DNA of 64,000 nucleotides from Eleusine coracana subsp. coracana (Eukaryota; Streptophyta; Magnoliopsida; Poales; Poaceae): contig CM064421.1 of the NCBI GenBank assembly GCA_032690845.1, positions 35,392,963 through 35,456,962 on the forward strand, given 5' to 3'. Both the position numbers and the translations under genes were made by a program. Shown piece after piece: positions 10,901 through 21,845 of the stretch (position 1 is the stretch's first letter; each line of letters opens with the position of its first letter). The notes below the pieces were generated by a model, which saw only the letters and a program-made list of their open reading frames with translations, ran no database searches and was not told where the DNA came from.

Positions 10901-13900
10901 TTTCTATTAAAGAAGGAATCCATGCTGAGGTTAGCTACATGGAACCTACCCTAATAAACATTAAATCTGGATAGGTAGAGTGCAGAAGTAATGAGCAATC
11001 AAGATGCTGTGGAAAATGAATAATAATCCCTCTTAGCAAATATTAAATGCGCGTAGAATGTATAATTCTATGTAAAATCACCTTCATGCGAGCTCTTTGT
11101 TGCATTTGAGCATGATTGGTCAAAACATCAATTCCAAGAATACGTAGTATGGAGGAAATGTGGCGCAATGCAGCGATTGATGTACAGAATATTATCGTTC
11201 GACCTTGCCCATGGACACTCAATATATAATACAAGAAGGCATCCTTATCATCCTCACTGCACCTGTAAAGACAAAAATAATAATAATTTGTTAGTGTGCA
11301 GAACTGCTAAATTCTATGTGTGAAAAATATGAGCAAAATGTGCCAATCATAGTCATGACATCAAATAATATATAAACAGAAAAGACATACTCAATGAAAG
11401 ATTCTTTGAGTTTCTCAGGCAATATCGAAGCGTTTGTGAGATCAACTATTTCTGCATTAGGTTTCATTCCAGCCTGCTTCGAAAGAGCTTCAATGGAGCT
11501 GACTTCATCAGGCAACGATTGCTTTGAAGTAGATAGGCCACGCTTTAACTTCTTCCGAAAATTAGATGAGAGTGCAAGTGTGGCGGAGAACACAAAGACT
11601 TGCCTCTTTTTTACTTGCAAAATTGGCACAGTCTCACAATTTGCTGTGGTTCTTACAGAATGCATGTCAGAACCATTAGTCAGTGGAAGCATCTCAATGA
11701 TAGATTGTAACTCATGGAAATGGCCCCTTTCGATCATTCTATCAGCCTCATCCAACACGAAGAACGATAATGAATGCAGCTGAGTGATTAAGAAAACACT
11801 GTAACATTAATAACCATAGATAAACAAGCAACCACAATTACAACAGGTACAATTTTGCACCAAAATTTTAGACCAGAGCTTTTTCTCTTCTTTATTCTCC
11901 CTAAAACTATGAGACTATTGGGAAGTCAAATGCTCAAAATAAGCAGTCACATGCTAAAAAGTTTTTTTGGATTAATATGTATCATTAAATTAGAGACCAC
12001 AGATCACACAGGGAATAATAAACTTTCCTGAGACCTACAATAATGTACATTACTCATAAAAGAAAATATTAAACAGGGGGTAACATTGGATTTCCCATAT
12101 AAAAAACACAGGAAGGTAACATTTCAAAAAGAAAAGGAAGGTAACCCTTTGTTGAAAGAAAAAATAGGATCAGCTAATGTCTAGTACTTTGTTTTACGAT
12201 AGAATATCAAATCAATGCACACAGAGGGAGATAAAGACAGCCAATACATTAGCAGATCCAGTAGTACTGATGGCTTCGAGAGGTTACTCAGTAACACAAA
12301 ACAAAAATAAGGTTTAAGTCCATTTATTTTGTGATTCAGCATACACATTTCTGTTGTCCTTAAAAGTATGAGAGACTGTTGGGAAGTCAAATGCTTAAAA
12401 TAAGCAGTCACATGCTAAAATGATTTTCTTGGATACATGTAATATGTATCATTAAATTAGAGATCAAGACCACAGATCACACAGGGAATAATAGCTTTCC
12501 TCACACATAAAAGAATTTACAGTTACTCATAAAAGAAAATATTAACAGGAGTAACCTTGGTTTTCCCATAGTGAAAAAAACAGGCAGGCAACTGCTTTGT
12601 TAAAAGACAATATTGGATCGGTTAATGTCTACTTTGTTTCACGATAGAAGATTGAATCGAAGCAATGCACAAAGAGGGCGATAAAAACTGTCAGTGCATC
12701 AGCAGACCCAGTAGTGCTGATATAGAGAGGAAACTTCACTAATTAGAGGTTACTCTATATAAAACATTAATAAGGTTTAAGTCCATTAATTTTGTGATTC
12801 TGCGTACACATTTCTGTTGTCTATAATTGTTGTATGTTGTATCAAGTCACAACTCACAAGTGTGTATGCTAAGAAACGAAGTTGACATAAACATACAATG
12901 CTCGCATACTAAGTAGTAAGTACTAACCTCAACCAAGTGTTGATTGTTCATCGACATGAGCTCCCACAATCTTCCTGGAGTTCCAACAACAATCGCAGGC
13001 TTCTTTTTCAAAAGGCGTTCTTGTTTTTCCACGGATAGACCACCAACAATCGGAACAACCTGTATTCCTGTGAACTTGGCAGCTTCTTGCAAATGATCAC
13101 ATACCTGCAAATAAAGAACTGTAAGATGGGAAGGCATACCCTGTAAACTGTACATAAGATATCTAGGATTATAACAGAACAGTAAATTCAGATCAATAAC
13201 TGACTGAAAAGTTGAATTCAATCAAGTAGAATACAGTAAGGGCACCACAATTGTTAAATAAATCGATATGTATGCTGACCTAAGCTAAATTATTACTCTA
13301 TACCTGTTTGGCAAGCTCCCTGGTAGGTGTCAGAATCAGAGCACGAAGAGGGCTTTCTTTGGAACTTTCCTTAATAGTTTCTTCATCTTCTTGTTGTAAT
13401 CCTACGGCTTTTTCTCGCTCTTCAAGCAGACGTTGCAAGATAGGGAGGCCAAAAGCAAGTGTCTTACCAGACCCTGTCTCTGCTGCACCAATGACATCCT
13501 GTTGCAAGGTAAATGTAAAGTTTAGCGACAAAAGTTTACAGCCTTCAGTTATTGAATTTAAGGGACCAAAATAGTGTGACTATGTTACTGACAATTATCA
13601 AGTTAACTGGTCAATAAGCTAGTGAACATACTGACAAACCTTTCCTTGATGAGCTGCTGCAGGAAAGCAAGACTTCTGTATAGGCGTTGGCTCTCTGAAT
13701 CCGAGCCTGCGTATCGCCTTGACAAGCAGAGGGTGCAGCCGAAGCTCTTGCCATCCATAAACTTCATCCTCGCCCAAAATCAGGTCATCATTGTTATCCT
13801 GATCCATATTGTCATCGTCATCTGGCGTGTCTGGGAGAAAAACAATAGCAAGTACCAAGTCACTTTTGAAACAACAACTAAGAAAGCCCTAAAACGAGCA

Positions 13901-14618
13901 AATACCTACAGTCACACCACAAACTGCATCGCATCAAAACAACAATCAGCAAACTTAATTACCTCCGTCATTGTCGTCAGCGACGTCCTCGTTGCTCTCC
14001 TCGTCCTTCACTTCATCCTTCGCCTTCTCCTTCTGACTGCCCTTCCTCTTCTTTTTTGGCGTCTTCTTCCCTTTCTTCCCCTTCTGCTCATCCTCAACGA
14101 CAAAATCACCATCACCGTCGTCACTCGGGCGCTGGTCCTCATCCCCTCGCTTTCTCTTCCGCTTCCGCTTCTTCTTTCCCCGATCGTTCCTCGCATTCTC
14201 TTCGCCAGCTCCCATGTCCTCCACGACACCTCCAATGATGCCGAAGTCCGCCTCGTCGATCTCCTCCAACTCCAGGAAGCCTGCGCCCAACCCCCACACT
14301 CAGTGACCACACAGAGAGCCGCTTCCGAGATAGAATATCAAGAAATTCGCAGTGACCACACATCAACTCTATTTGGTTTTCAGTAAAAATCGAGATAGTT
14401 TCTCTGGTAAAAAAAAAAAGAAATTCGCAGTACAGGTGATCCTTACCTCCTTCCTTGCCGCCGGCGAGGAACAGGAAAGGGTCATCAACCATGGTGCCTG
14501 AAGCCGAGGAAGAAGCGACGTCGGGATTCCTCTTGTTCTTTTTCTTCAATTTTCTGTTAGAATGCGGCGGCGGAGCAGCAGGGCCCGACGACGGCTGCGG
14601 CGGCGGCTCCTCGGCCAT
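7939..14618 (-). CDS. DEAD-box ATP-dependent RNA helicase, RH13-type (nucleolar, ribosome biogenesis)
   Basis: Fifteen exons, high to low: 14618-14447, 14280-13963, 13830-13640, 13498-13304, 13104-12928, 11779-11391, 11262-11082, 10615-10493, 10391-10275, 10057-9953, 9160-9020, 8885-8820, 8741-8583, 8454-8373 and 7991-7939. They sum to 2469 nt (822 aa) with every phase compatible. An N-terminal Lys/Arg- and Asp/Glu-rich tail (to about residue 190) suits nucleolar targeting. Helicase motifs follow in order: Q motif FREPTPIQ, AAETGSGKT (about 231), PTRELA, GTPGR (about 330), DEAD (361-364), SAT (416-418), IIFCTS, ATDGFARGMD and HRSGRTAR (586-593). The C-terminus is Lys/Arg-rich. All introns are GT-AG except intron 10, which has a GC donor. 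The gene looks intact. The family unwinds pre-rRNA. RH13 assignment rests on domain layout and the long insert between DEAD and SAT. Confidence 0.93.
9235..9893 (-). mobile_element. 5'-truncated LINE (non-LTR retrotransposon) in helicase intron 10
   Basis: A 659-bp insert, minus orientation, flanked by a perfect 15-bp target duplication GAAATTAAAGTCATA at 9220-9234 and 9894-9908. The coding part (9907-9560) is the C-terminal end of a LINE reverse-transcriptase ORF, with FYRTAIRPAMLYGAECW and LVQHRLRWFGHVQRR, strings common in grass LINEs. The 3' end carries a (CAA)n-type tail, as read on the plus strand at 9235-9249, next to the target duplication. It is 5' truncated, as expected of target-primed reverse transcription, and cannot move by itself. 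Confidence 0.92.
11890..12840. repeat. Tandem duplication of about 460 bp inside helicase intron 5
   Basis: The stretch starting near 11899 (ACTATGAGACTATTGGGAAG) recurs from about 12352 with the same order of landmarks: AAGCAGTCACATGCTAAAA, CACAGATCACACAGGGAATA, ACTCATAAAAGAAAATATTA and the ACGATAGAA segment. The flanking ACACATTTCTGTTGT string occurs at about 12343 and 12807. Neither copy touches an exon. Confidence 0.8.
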
Positions 14619-15729
14619 CGGGTACCCGGAATAATGGGTTCGGGTTTAAGGTAACCCGGTTTACCCGATTACAGTAGCAGGTCCAGTCAAGTAAGGTGTG
14701 GCGAGTCGTGTAGGCACCGGTGCGCAGCGGTAGGGCGTCCTGGCGGCGCCGGCGTGGCCGCGGTGGGGCGTCCTGGCCTCGTGTGCTCGTGGCGACGCAG
14801 GCGTGCCGCGACGGGGAACTCGGCGGCGGCCGGCGATGTGCGAGGGGAGGAGATGGCGCCGTCGGCCGTCGGGGTCGGCGTGGGGTTAGCTAGGGTTCGG
14901 GGCTGCGGTGCGGGCTACGTGTCACAGTGGGCTGGGCTACATGTCACAAGTGGGCTGCTGTAACTTTGGGCTAGTGCTGTTAAAATGGATGGTGTCAAAA
15001 TATGAGCCACGGATCTGTAATCCAACGGAGCAGCATAACTCGGGTGGACGGGAAATGAAATACCGACCACGCGGTCGGTACTTCGTTCCTACCCCGACCA
15101 CCCCATCCGCGCGTTGTCGCCCAGCACGCCGAGCGCTGCGGAGCCGGCCGTCGAGCGTTCGTCCCGAGGCTACCCGAGCGGTACCTCCGGCTCACGTCTC
15201 AAGAGAAGGATCGCTGGATCCGCGCCGCCCGATGGCGACTGAAGGTGCCGCGCCGCCCGGAGCTACGACGAGGCTGCTGCCCCGCCTTCCTCAGATGCCT
15301 CCTTCTTTGCACGAGCACAGAGGCGTGCGGCATCCCACATGAGCCGCTTCAAACTTTGTGGCGATGCGGCACGCCGCCCCGCTTGCTGCTCTGGCGGCGG
15401 CGCATCGGCATGTGTTCGTGATGATGGGGACCGGCACCATCGGATTTCTTAATGGCAGCGGCCCGCGTATCTGTCTCCATCCTTGTTCGTCGCGGCCTCG
15501 AGTCTGACATTGACGACGCAAGCAAGCATGGTGACGACGTTGATTCTGGGCGCACCTCTGCTCGTCGGCGTGCTCGTGGCGGTGCGGAGCGTCGACAGTG
15601 CTTCTCGGCCGGCGGCGCCTCCGCAAACCTACCCCCTTCCACCCACCCCCTCGGTTCGAGTGATTCGTAGGCGACTCGGTGTCGTATGGAGACGGCGAAT
15701 CTTGCTCTCCTTGATGTCGTCCATCGCCG
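14619..15729. other. GC-rich spacer, helicase promoter and unassigned sequence
   Basis: The left end must contain the helicase promoter. A short ACCCGG/CCCGATT-rich patch lies at 14625-14675. The rest is very GC-rich and opens several frames by composition alone. I found no domain or splice-consistent gene. A segment at 14999-15050 resembles 18356-18405, on the other side of the element at 15733-18288. Confidence 0.4.
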
Positions 15730-15732
15730 TTA

Positions 15733-18288
15733 GAGCATCTCCAGTACTGAGAGTAGCTAAATTGGACTTCTAAATTCCATTTTATAATTTCTTTATAAAA
15801 TTTAGGAGCTTAATTTTGCTCTCAACTCCAAGGCTTGTAAATAGCGTGCTAAATAATATGGAACCCGCTTGTTAGGTAAAAAAAATTCTATGCGCCACCG
15901 CCAGTGACGTCTTGCCAACTATGCAAAGTACCACAATGTCAAAGCGCCAGCACCAATCATAAGCAGCACTAACTTCTCAAGGAATAAAATTTTCAAAAAT
16001 GATACTGTCAAACCATTCGGTTCCTTAGATCAGCAGTAAGATCAACGTACAGGAGCCCCTGAAACTGAAAGATAGAATGGATCACAGTCCCCCCACTGAA
16101 AATTATAGTTGAAGATTGGAATTCTGTCACTGCTCATGTTTATATTGCTAATTATTCAGACCATTTAAGAATTGAAATGAACCTCTGGTAACTTTGTTAG
16201 CTATTTAGTTTTCAGTGGCTGAATGAATAGTCGAGCATTGTATGCTAATAGAGAATGATCAAGGCAATAAAAAGTCTGAAAAGTCAAACACAAGTAGTTC
16301 AGTACAGGGACCAAAAACAATTGTCTGCTGGCAGTAGCAATTACTTAAATAGTTTAGGTCATCTCTTAGTTTTCGTTCTTTGGTAGTAAGAAAGACTAGC
16401 AATCACATAAGGATTTATACTGAATCACTCAAACATACCTTCATACCAACAATTACCTCAATTGCAACGTTTATAAAAGAAGAAGAATCATCATTTACTG
16501 GTCGTCAAATAAGATTACAAATTTACACTGTTGACAATCTTGTTTTGCCAATTACACAAATTCATTACAGATCGAGCTCAAACTCAGCTCAATGCCCGCC
16601 CACCCGCCACTTCCTGAGAGAAACTGTTTAAGTTCAGGCTACATGTAGTCTCACAATGACATTAAAAATACAGATTACAAGCTTAATTTGATAACAACAA
16701 TGTTGGAGAAAAAACACAACATTCTAGACTGAATTCACATTGTTCAACCATGTTCTAGGCTTGAACACATCCTCCATGACTTATATTTTGAGATAGAGAA
16801 GCTCTATCATCCAACTCATTGTATAAGATCTATGTTATGATTCAGAATAAACTGTATTTTAAGATCTGAAAACAAACTTTAAACAAGAGTAGATCAATTG
16901 AAATCAAAGGTTCAATATATGTACTAGGGATACCAGTTTGAAAGTAAAGCATATAACAAGTAGCACTCTCTTAGCATTAGTCCTAATTACATGATCATCA
17001 CATCAGACACTGATTTCATGGATGCTCTGAATGTCTTGACTGCCAGCAATACAGTAGCTTGTCTACAATCTTCTCCATCTTCTCTCTCTCCCTCTTCCTT
17101 ATCAAGATCTTTCATTTCTGTAAATTGTAAATTCCATCAAACAAAAATTCTACAAGTAGGTTAGAAAATTTTCTCAACATGGAACAAGATTAGTATGGTA
17201 CATAGAAAAGGTTTCTAAAATTTAAGGATGTTCTTTCAATTCTGACAAAACTAGCAGCAAAGCTCTATCAGACTGGGAGTCCTTTCTATACAGAATTCAC
17301 TGGTTCATCAACATGGCCATCGCTATAGCAAATCAATCAAACAACTTTAGAACTCTTTTCCTAAATAAAAACTATATTTGTTTCGCACATTGACATTTAT
17401 GAAAAACAAAATCAAGCAACTATGCAATTTTACAAACAATGGGAGAAAAACAGGAGCTGGACAAGGAATTCAGGGAAAAAAAAATCTTATATTCGTCGTC
17501 CGCCATTACTGCTGATTGCTTTCTTGTTATCTTGCTTGGCCGGTATGTATTGCCGCTGCAGTGCTGCTTGCTTGCCGGTTGCACGCGCTGCTCTGCTCTA
17601 GGGTCAATGGCCATGGAGCGCATCCTAATCGACCTGAGGCGCGATGCCGGGAATGACCGGACGACGCAGGCTGACACCAGAAAGGAGCTGAAGGTGAAGG
17701 TCGCCGCCGTGTCGGGGCGGAGGCGGCGCCTTTAAGCGGGGAGGAGGCGACACCATCGGACGGGGAGGAGGTGGCACAGTCGGCCGGGCAGGAGGCGTGA
17801 TGAAGGTGCGCTTGCGCGGCTTCGTCGACAGAGGAGGGGCTGTCGGCCGGCAAGGGCGCGGGCCGCCGAAACTGCCGCGAGCCGCCGACACCGAGCTGGG
17901 GTCGTGGCCCGTCGATCCAGCGTCGGGGCCCCCCAAATCCGCCTTCGTGGCCTCCATCCCTGGAGATCCGGAGGTGGCGACCTCTTCAACGGCACGGGGC
18001 GACCGGGACGGTGACTGGCCGGCGGCGCCGGAAGGACGTAGAGACAGGGCCTCGAGTGGAAGAAAGAAACGGGGAAAAAATAGAAAAAAAAAGGAAAATG
18101 AGAAAATATCTGTGGGGCCATGTTTTGGGAGGGGGATGGGAGGGTTACAAATTTGACAGACTGGAGAGAAAATTTGAAAGTTCTCTAAAAATAAGAGATA
18201 ATTTAGCAGTCCTACTAAAGTTAGTATTTCAGGTTTGAGCTTCTAATTTTTAATATTGGAGACCATTTACACTCCACTAGATATGCTC
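15733..18288. mobile_element. PIF/Harbinger-like element (TTA target duplication), 2.56 kb, carrying unassigned sequence
   Basis: Left end GAGCATCTCCAGT at 15733 and right end (reverse strand) GAGCATATCTAGT at 18288 match at 11 of 13 positions. Each is flanked by TTA (15730-15732 and 18289-18291), the target preference of PIF/Harbinger. I see no transposase. The right half is GC-rich and encodes an open minus-strand reading frame at 17957-17625. The left half is AT-rich and intron-like. It could be a non-autonomous element that captured host sequence; the class is inferred only from the ends. Confidence 0.5.
16991..17957 (-). other. Possible minus-strand gene fragment inside the Harbinger-like element
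   Basis: An ATG at 17957 opens 110 codons rich in Pro, Arg and Ser (PPPPRPMV, PPPRLKAPPPPR). A second open stretch near 17110-16991 follows a TTTACAG acceptor and encodes KDLDKEEGEREDGED, then a stop. I cannot connect the two convincingly and recognise no family. It may be a captured or decayed gene, or chance reading in GC-rich DNA. Confidence 0.25.
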
Positions 18289-18291
18289 TTA

Positions 18292-18924
18292 GCGCCTGGC
18301 GCCAAACTGTCGTCTCTCTTTAGTCTTTAGCATAGAGCATGCGGCCCTTCGTAAACATGAGCCGAACATCCGTAATCCAGCGGACTAGCAAAACTCGGGG
18401 GACCAGCAGCGGATTCTCCATCGCGCGCTACTCTTGCAGCACGGCGCCGCGGCGTTTCGGAGAGGTAGTAGGAATGTCAGTGATCCGCGTATGTGGGAGA
18501 CGCGGGACGTTCCCCGAGCTCTGCCCTGCGCCGGCATTGAGCTCTGGCGCTGGGTGGGCGTTAGGTGGCGCAAGAACTGGGCGCGTCCATTTCAGGGAAA
18601 GCAACCAACCTTCGTGCATCCTCGTCGAACAAGCCCGTCGGGCGTCCCAGTCCCTGGGTGCTCTGTGCTATGCCGGCACGGGTGCGCTGTCCGTCAATCG
18701 GAACTGCACCGGTCGTCAGTGTCATGAACAACAAGACAGGCGAGCGCACGCAACCCCCGCACGTGCTGCATAGCCGATGCATTGTTTCGCCTCCATATGC
18801 ATTGTAGTAGACAACATTTGAAGTATACCTCAGATTCAAATGGTAGACCTCAGACTGTCGCCTTTCAGAACAAGAATCCTTTGGCATACGAGATGCACTC
18901 ATACACATTAATTCGACCGAATAA
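18292..18924. other. GC-rich spacer, no gene recognised
   Basis: Several frames are open, but none shows a domain, a codon-use signal or a plausible splice pattern. The left part resembles 14999-15050. Confidence 0.4.
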
Positions 18925-19504
18925 TTAGCAAGTGACAACACTTCCGAACAAGTGGAGACTGCAAAACTTTATTCTAAAGCAGAACCCAGGTTCCTTCAGG
19001 ATGGTCTCCCGACACTCGATGAGTTTCTCTGAAGCTGTTAGGATCTCTAGCTGCTGAAAAAAAAGAGCCAGAGTGCAGCTAAAATTCAGAAAACATTGGC
19101 TGGTATGCTCATCAGATAGGGGAAAACAAACAACGGTAAATCAGGTGACAAATGTGTGAGACAGATTTCGATGCTCTATGCTGCTGGACAAAGAACAAGG
19201 CAGACTAGACTGGTTAGTTTTAAGTTTTAGTTAGTAATTCGACATCTAGAATGTGCATGCCAGCAAAAAGCAAATTACAACTTCAACTGCCAAATACTTT
19301 CTGGAAAATGTTAAGTGTAACAAAGATTTATTAGTATCTCACCACCCGCAGATGTTTATCTTCATTCTCAGTGACATTTTTGAAACCTTCATTAGCAGAG
19401 TAACTGTAAGCAATAAGGTTTTGTTAGACATATGGTATGGACCACAATTCGACAAGACTGAAAAGAATAAATACCTTTCAAGCTCAAGGGTGGATTCAAT
19501 ATAA
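18925..19504 (-). pseudogene. Remnant resembling a filament-like plant protein (FPP/DUF869), three short exons
   Basis: Three splice-compatible blocks: 19504-19475 (TATATTGAATCC start, donor GTATTT), 19403-19343 (acceptor TTACAG, donor GTGAGA) and 19053-18925 (acceptor TTTTTTTTCAG, stop at 18925). Phases join without a break and give a chain ending HLRVQLEILTASEKLIECRE then TILKE. The LxxASEKLxECxETI pattern resembles the conserved coiled-coil segment of filament-like plant proteins. The chain then loses similarity and stops after about 15 residues, and nothing upstream of 19504 continues it. I take it for a fragment, perhaps moved by a transposon. Family assignment is tentative. Confidence 0.45.
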
Positions 19505-21845
19505 CTAGCCCCTTTTTACCACATCAGGATCACCTGCAGTAAACTGCACGCGTGCACGTGTGTAGTTACTGTAGAGGATCCGTGTTCATCAGCACGGCTG
19601 ATGCTCCCCAATACCTTGCCGCCAAACCGCGCAACACATGCATCTGCGGCTCGAGTTCAAGGCTTCCGTACGTACTACGATCGCATTAGACAGTATTTTG
19701 ATGTGTCTGATCTGCTAATCATCATAGCTCGTCAGTTCTATCACTGCTAGTACTAGGTGCCAAGATCTGACGGCCGCGTGATGGTCCAGCATCTACCGTG
19801 ATCCAACCAGAGCAGAGGGGCCAAAGTTTTAAGCGATTGACTGTGTGTTCATGAGCCACTCTTCGTAGGTGTAGTACAGGACATGACACAATTTCACGAC
19901 GATGGATCAAAGAACAGAGAAGCCAGGCATGAGCATCCAAATACGAATTGACTCAAACGGAATTAATCCAACTGAATTGAAACAGTACTGTCACAGGCTA
20001 ATTTCGTAGGATAGATTAAACTAATACCACCACTGACACGATCCAGCTCCTTCTAAATCAGGGGGCAGCAGTAACGACGAGATCACGGGGCAAAGCAAAC
20101 AGGCAGGGGGTATCAAAGGAGTAATGACTAATGACACAGCTGGAGCACAAACTTTGATGCCCTAACAACCAGAGTACAACCCCTGTACACGTGTGTGCCC
20201 CCGTACCTTTTTTCTTTTACAATGCGTATAGTACGTACTACTCCTGTATTTTTACAATGCGAAAAACTTGAAATCGAATCGAATCTCGCGGACACAGCGC
20301 CGAAGTTTCACTGCAAGGTCAAATGTGATCGCGCATTGCCTCTCTGCTCAGAAGCAATGCGTATAGTATTATTCCATAACATCTCAGGCAGATTTTTCAC
20401 CGTCCCAGGCGACAGAATGGCATGGTCCTTTCTGCCGTAGATGTACAGCGAATACATTCTCCTTGCACGCGTCTACGGCCCACAGAGCCAGGAGTTGATA
20501 GATCCTTCTTGCCTGCCTGCCATGAATTTTAATTTCCAAGCAAAACGAAAAACACTGGTAGTACAGGTTTGACAAAATGACAGTGAATTCAGGGATAGAT
20601 ACGTCGTGTTCAGGAGAGCTCGTACAAAAAGATCGTATGTATGGTTGGCGGAATAGTTAATCAGCACTGCATGCTTGCATGAAAGCAATTCACGTGATAA
20701 ATGATGACACGCATATACGAGAGCAACAAACACACGTCCAAAGAAATAAAAGCTGATAGCAATGGTGGTGGTTTGGTTGGGCCACGGTACGATGGGGGGC
20801 TAACCAGGCCAACTACTCCACAGCCTTCAGATGTGACTAGGCGGAGTATACGGTTGGGTATGATTTTTTTTTTTAGATAACATATGGTTGGGTATAATGA
20901 AATTAGAGTATTTGTACCAACAGGCGAAGTATTGACCTGCTACGGATGCGCATCATCAGTACTCGGAACTTTGTTATTGTTCACCTAAACACTTGACTTA
21001 CATGCAGTCAGCAGGCGATCAAAGTGCTGTGTTGAACTAGTGCATTGTCCGGTTGGAAATTGCTTCTGACACTGAAGAAACTGGTCCTTTGATTTGGGCC
21101 CATACTTTTATTGAAGCAAAAATGTTAGGTGGTCTTATACTGGTTAGATTACGGGTAGTCAAACCAGTATCAGTGGTCATTAACGGCGTGGTTTGAAAGT
21201 GCAGTTCACTGTCACTGTAGAAGGCTTTATGTAACAGAAGAAAAGAAAGATGATGGAAACAGGAAGTTAAGGTGGAAGCAAGAAATAAAAGCGGGGGGAA
21301 AACATGTACACAGAGAGAAGCAAACAATGACTTGCGAACAATTAGTAGCAAGTTGAAAAAATTACTGTAATCCATTTGTCAGCAGAGCTGCCGTATTCAT
21401 AAGTTCAGTGAATTGTGTATGTCATTGTCAGGTATGGTTCGGAAACGAGACGGCAGATACACACAATGTTCAGTCAGTAATAACTGAGCTGCAAGTTTGG
21501 CCAGTGCCCACTTGAGAGTTCATTCAGAAGAGTAAAAACGACCTTAATACTAGTTTGGCCAAGCAGCTAGTAGCGGCTTGTTTAAATAAACTAGTTCGTC
21601 GTGTACATAAGGCGAACCGAAGGCGAGCCCACCGCAGCTGCTGCAGCCTGCAGCAGAGGGGGCGGGGTCATCTGCCCCAGGTAGGCAGGTTCTGAGCAGA
21701 GAGCATCGCCCACTCCCACTCCCACTCCACTCCTCTTCCGATCGATCCGTCTCATTTAAACACAAAACCTCACTGGCCTGCAGCGCCAGCACAAGAGGAT
21801 CCCTTGCAGCCATAGAAGCAGAAGAGAAGCAGCCCAGTTGTTCCG
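19505..21845. other. Intergenic stretch and promoter of the DUF4378-like gene
   Basis: A second copy of the dispersed repeat lies at about 19589-19650 (CAGCACGGCTGATGCTCCCC). I see no gene otherwise. The GC-rising stretch from about 21600 is probably the promoter and leader of the gene starting at 21846. Confidence 0.45.

Noticed and set aside
14008..14310. Arginine-rich ORFs in other frames of the helicase N-terminus
   Set aside because: Frame shadows of the Lys/Glu-rich exon 2; the splice-consistent frame is the helicase.
15452..15773. GC-rich plus-strand ORFs before the TTA-flanked element
   Set aside because: Open in several frames because of composition; no domain, and the longest crosses the element boundary.
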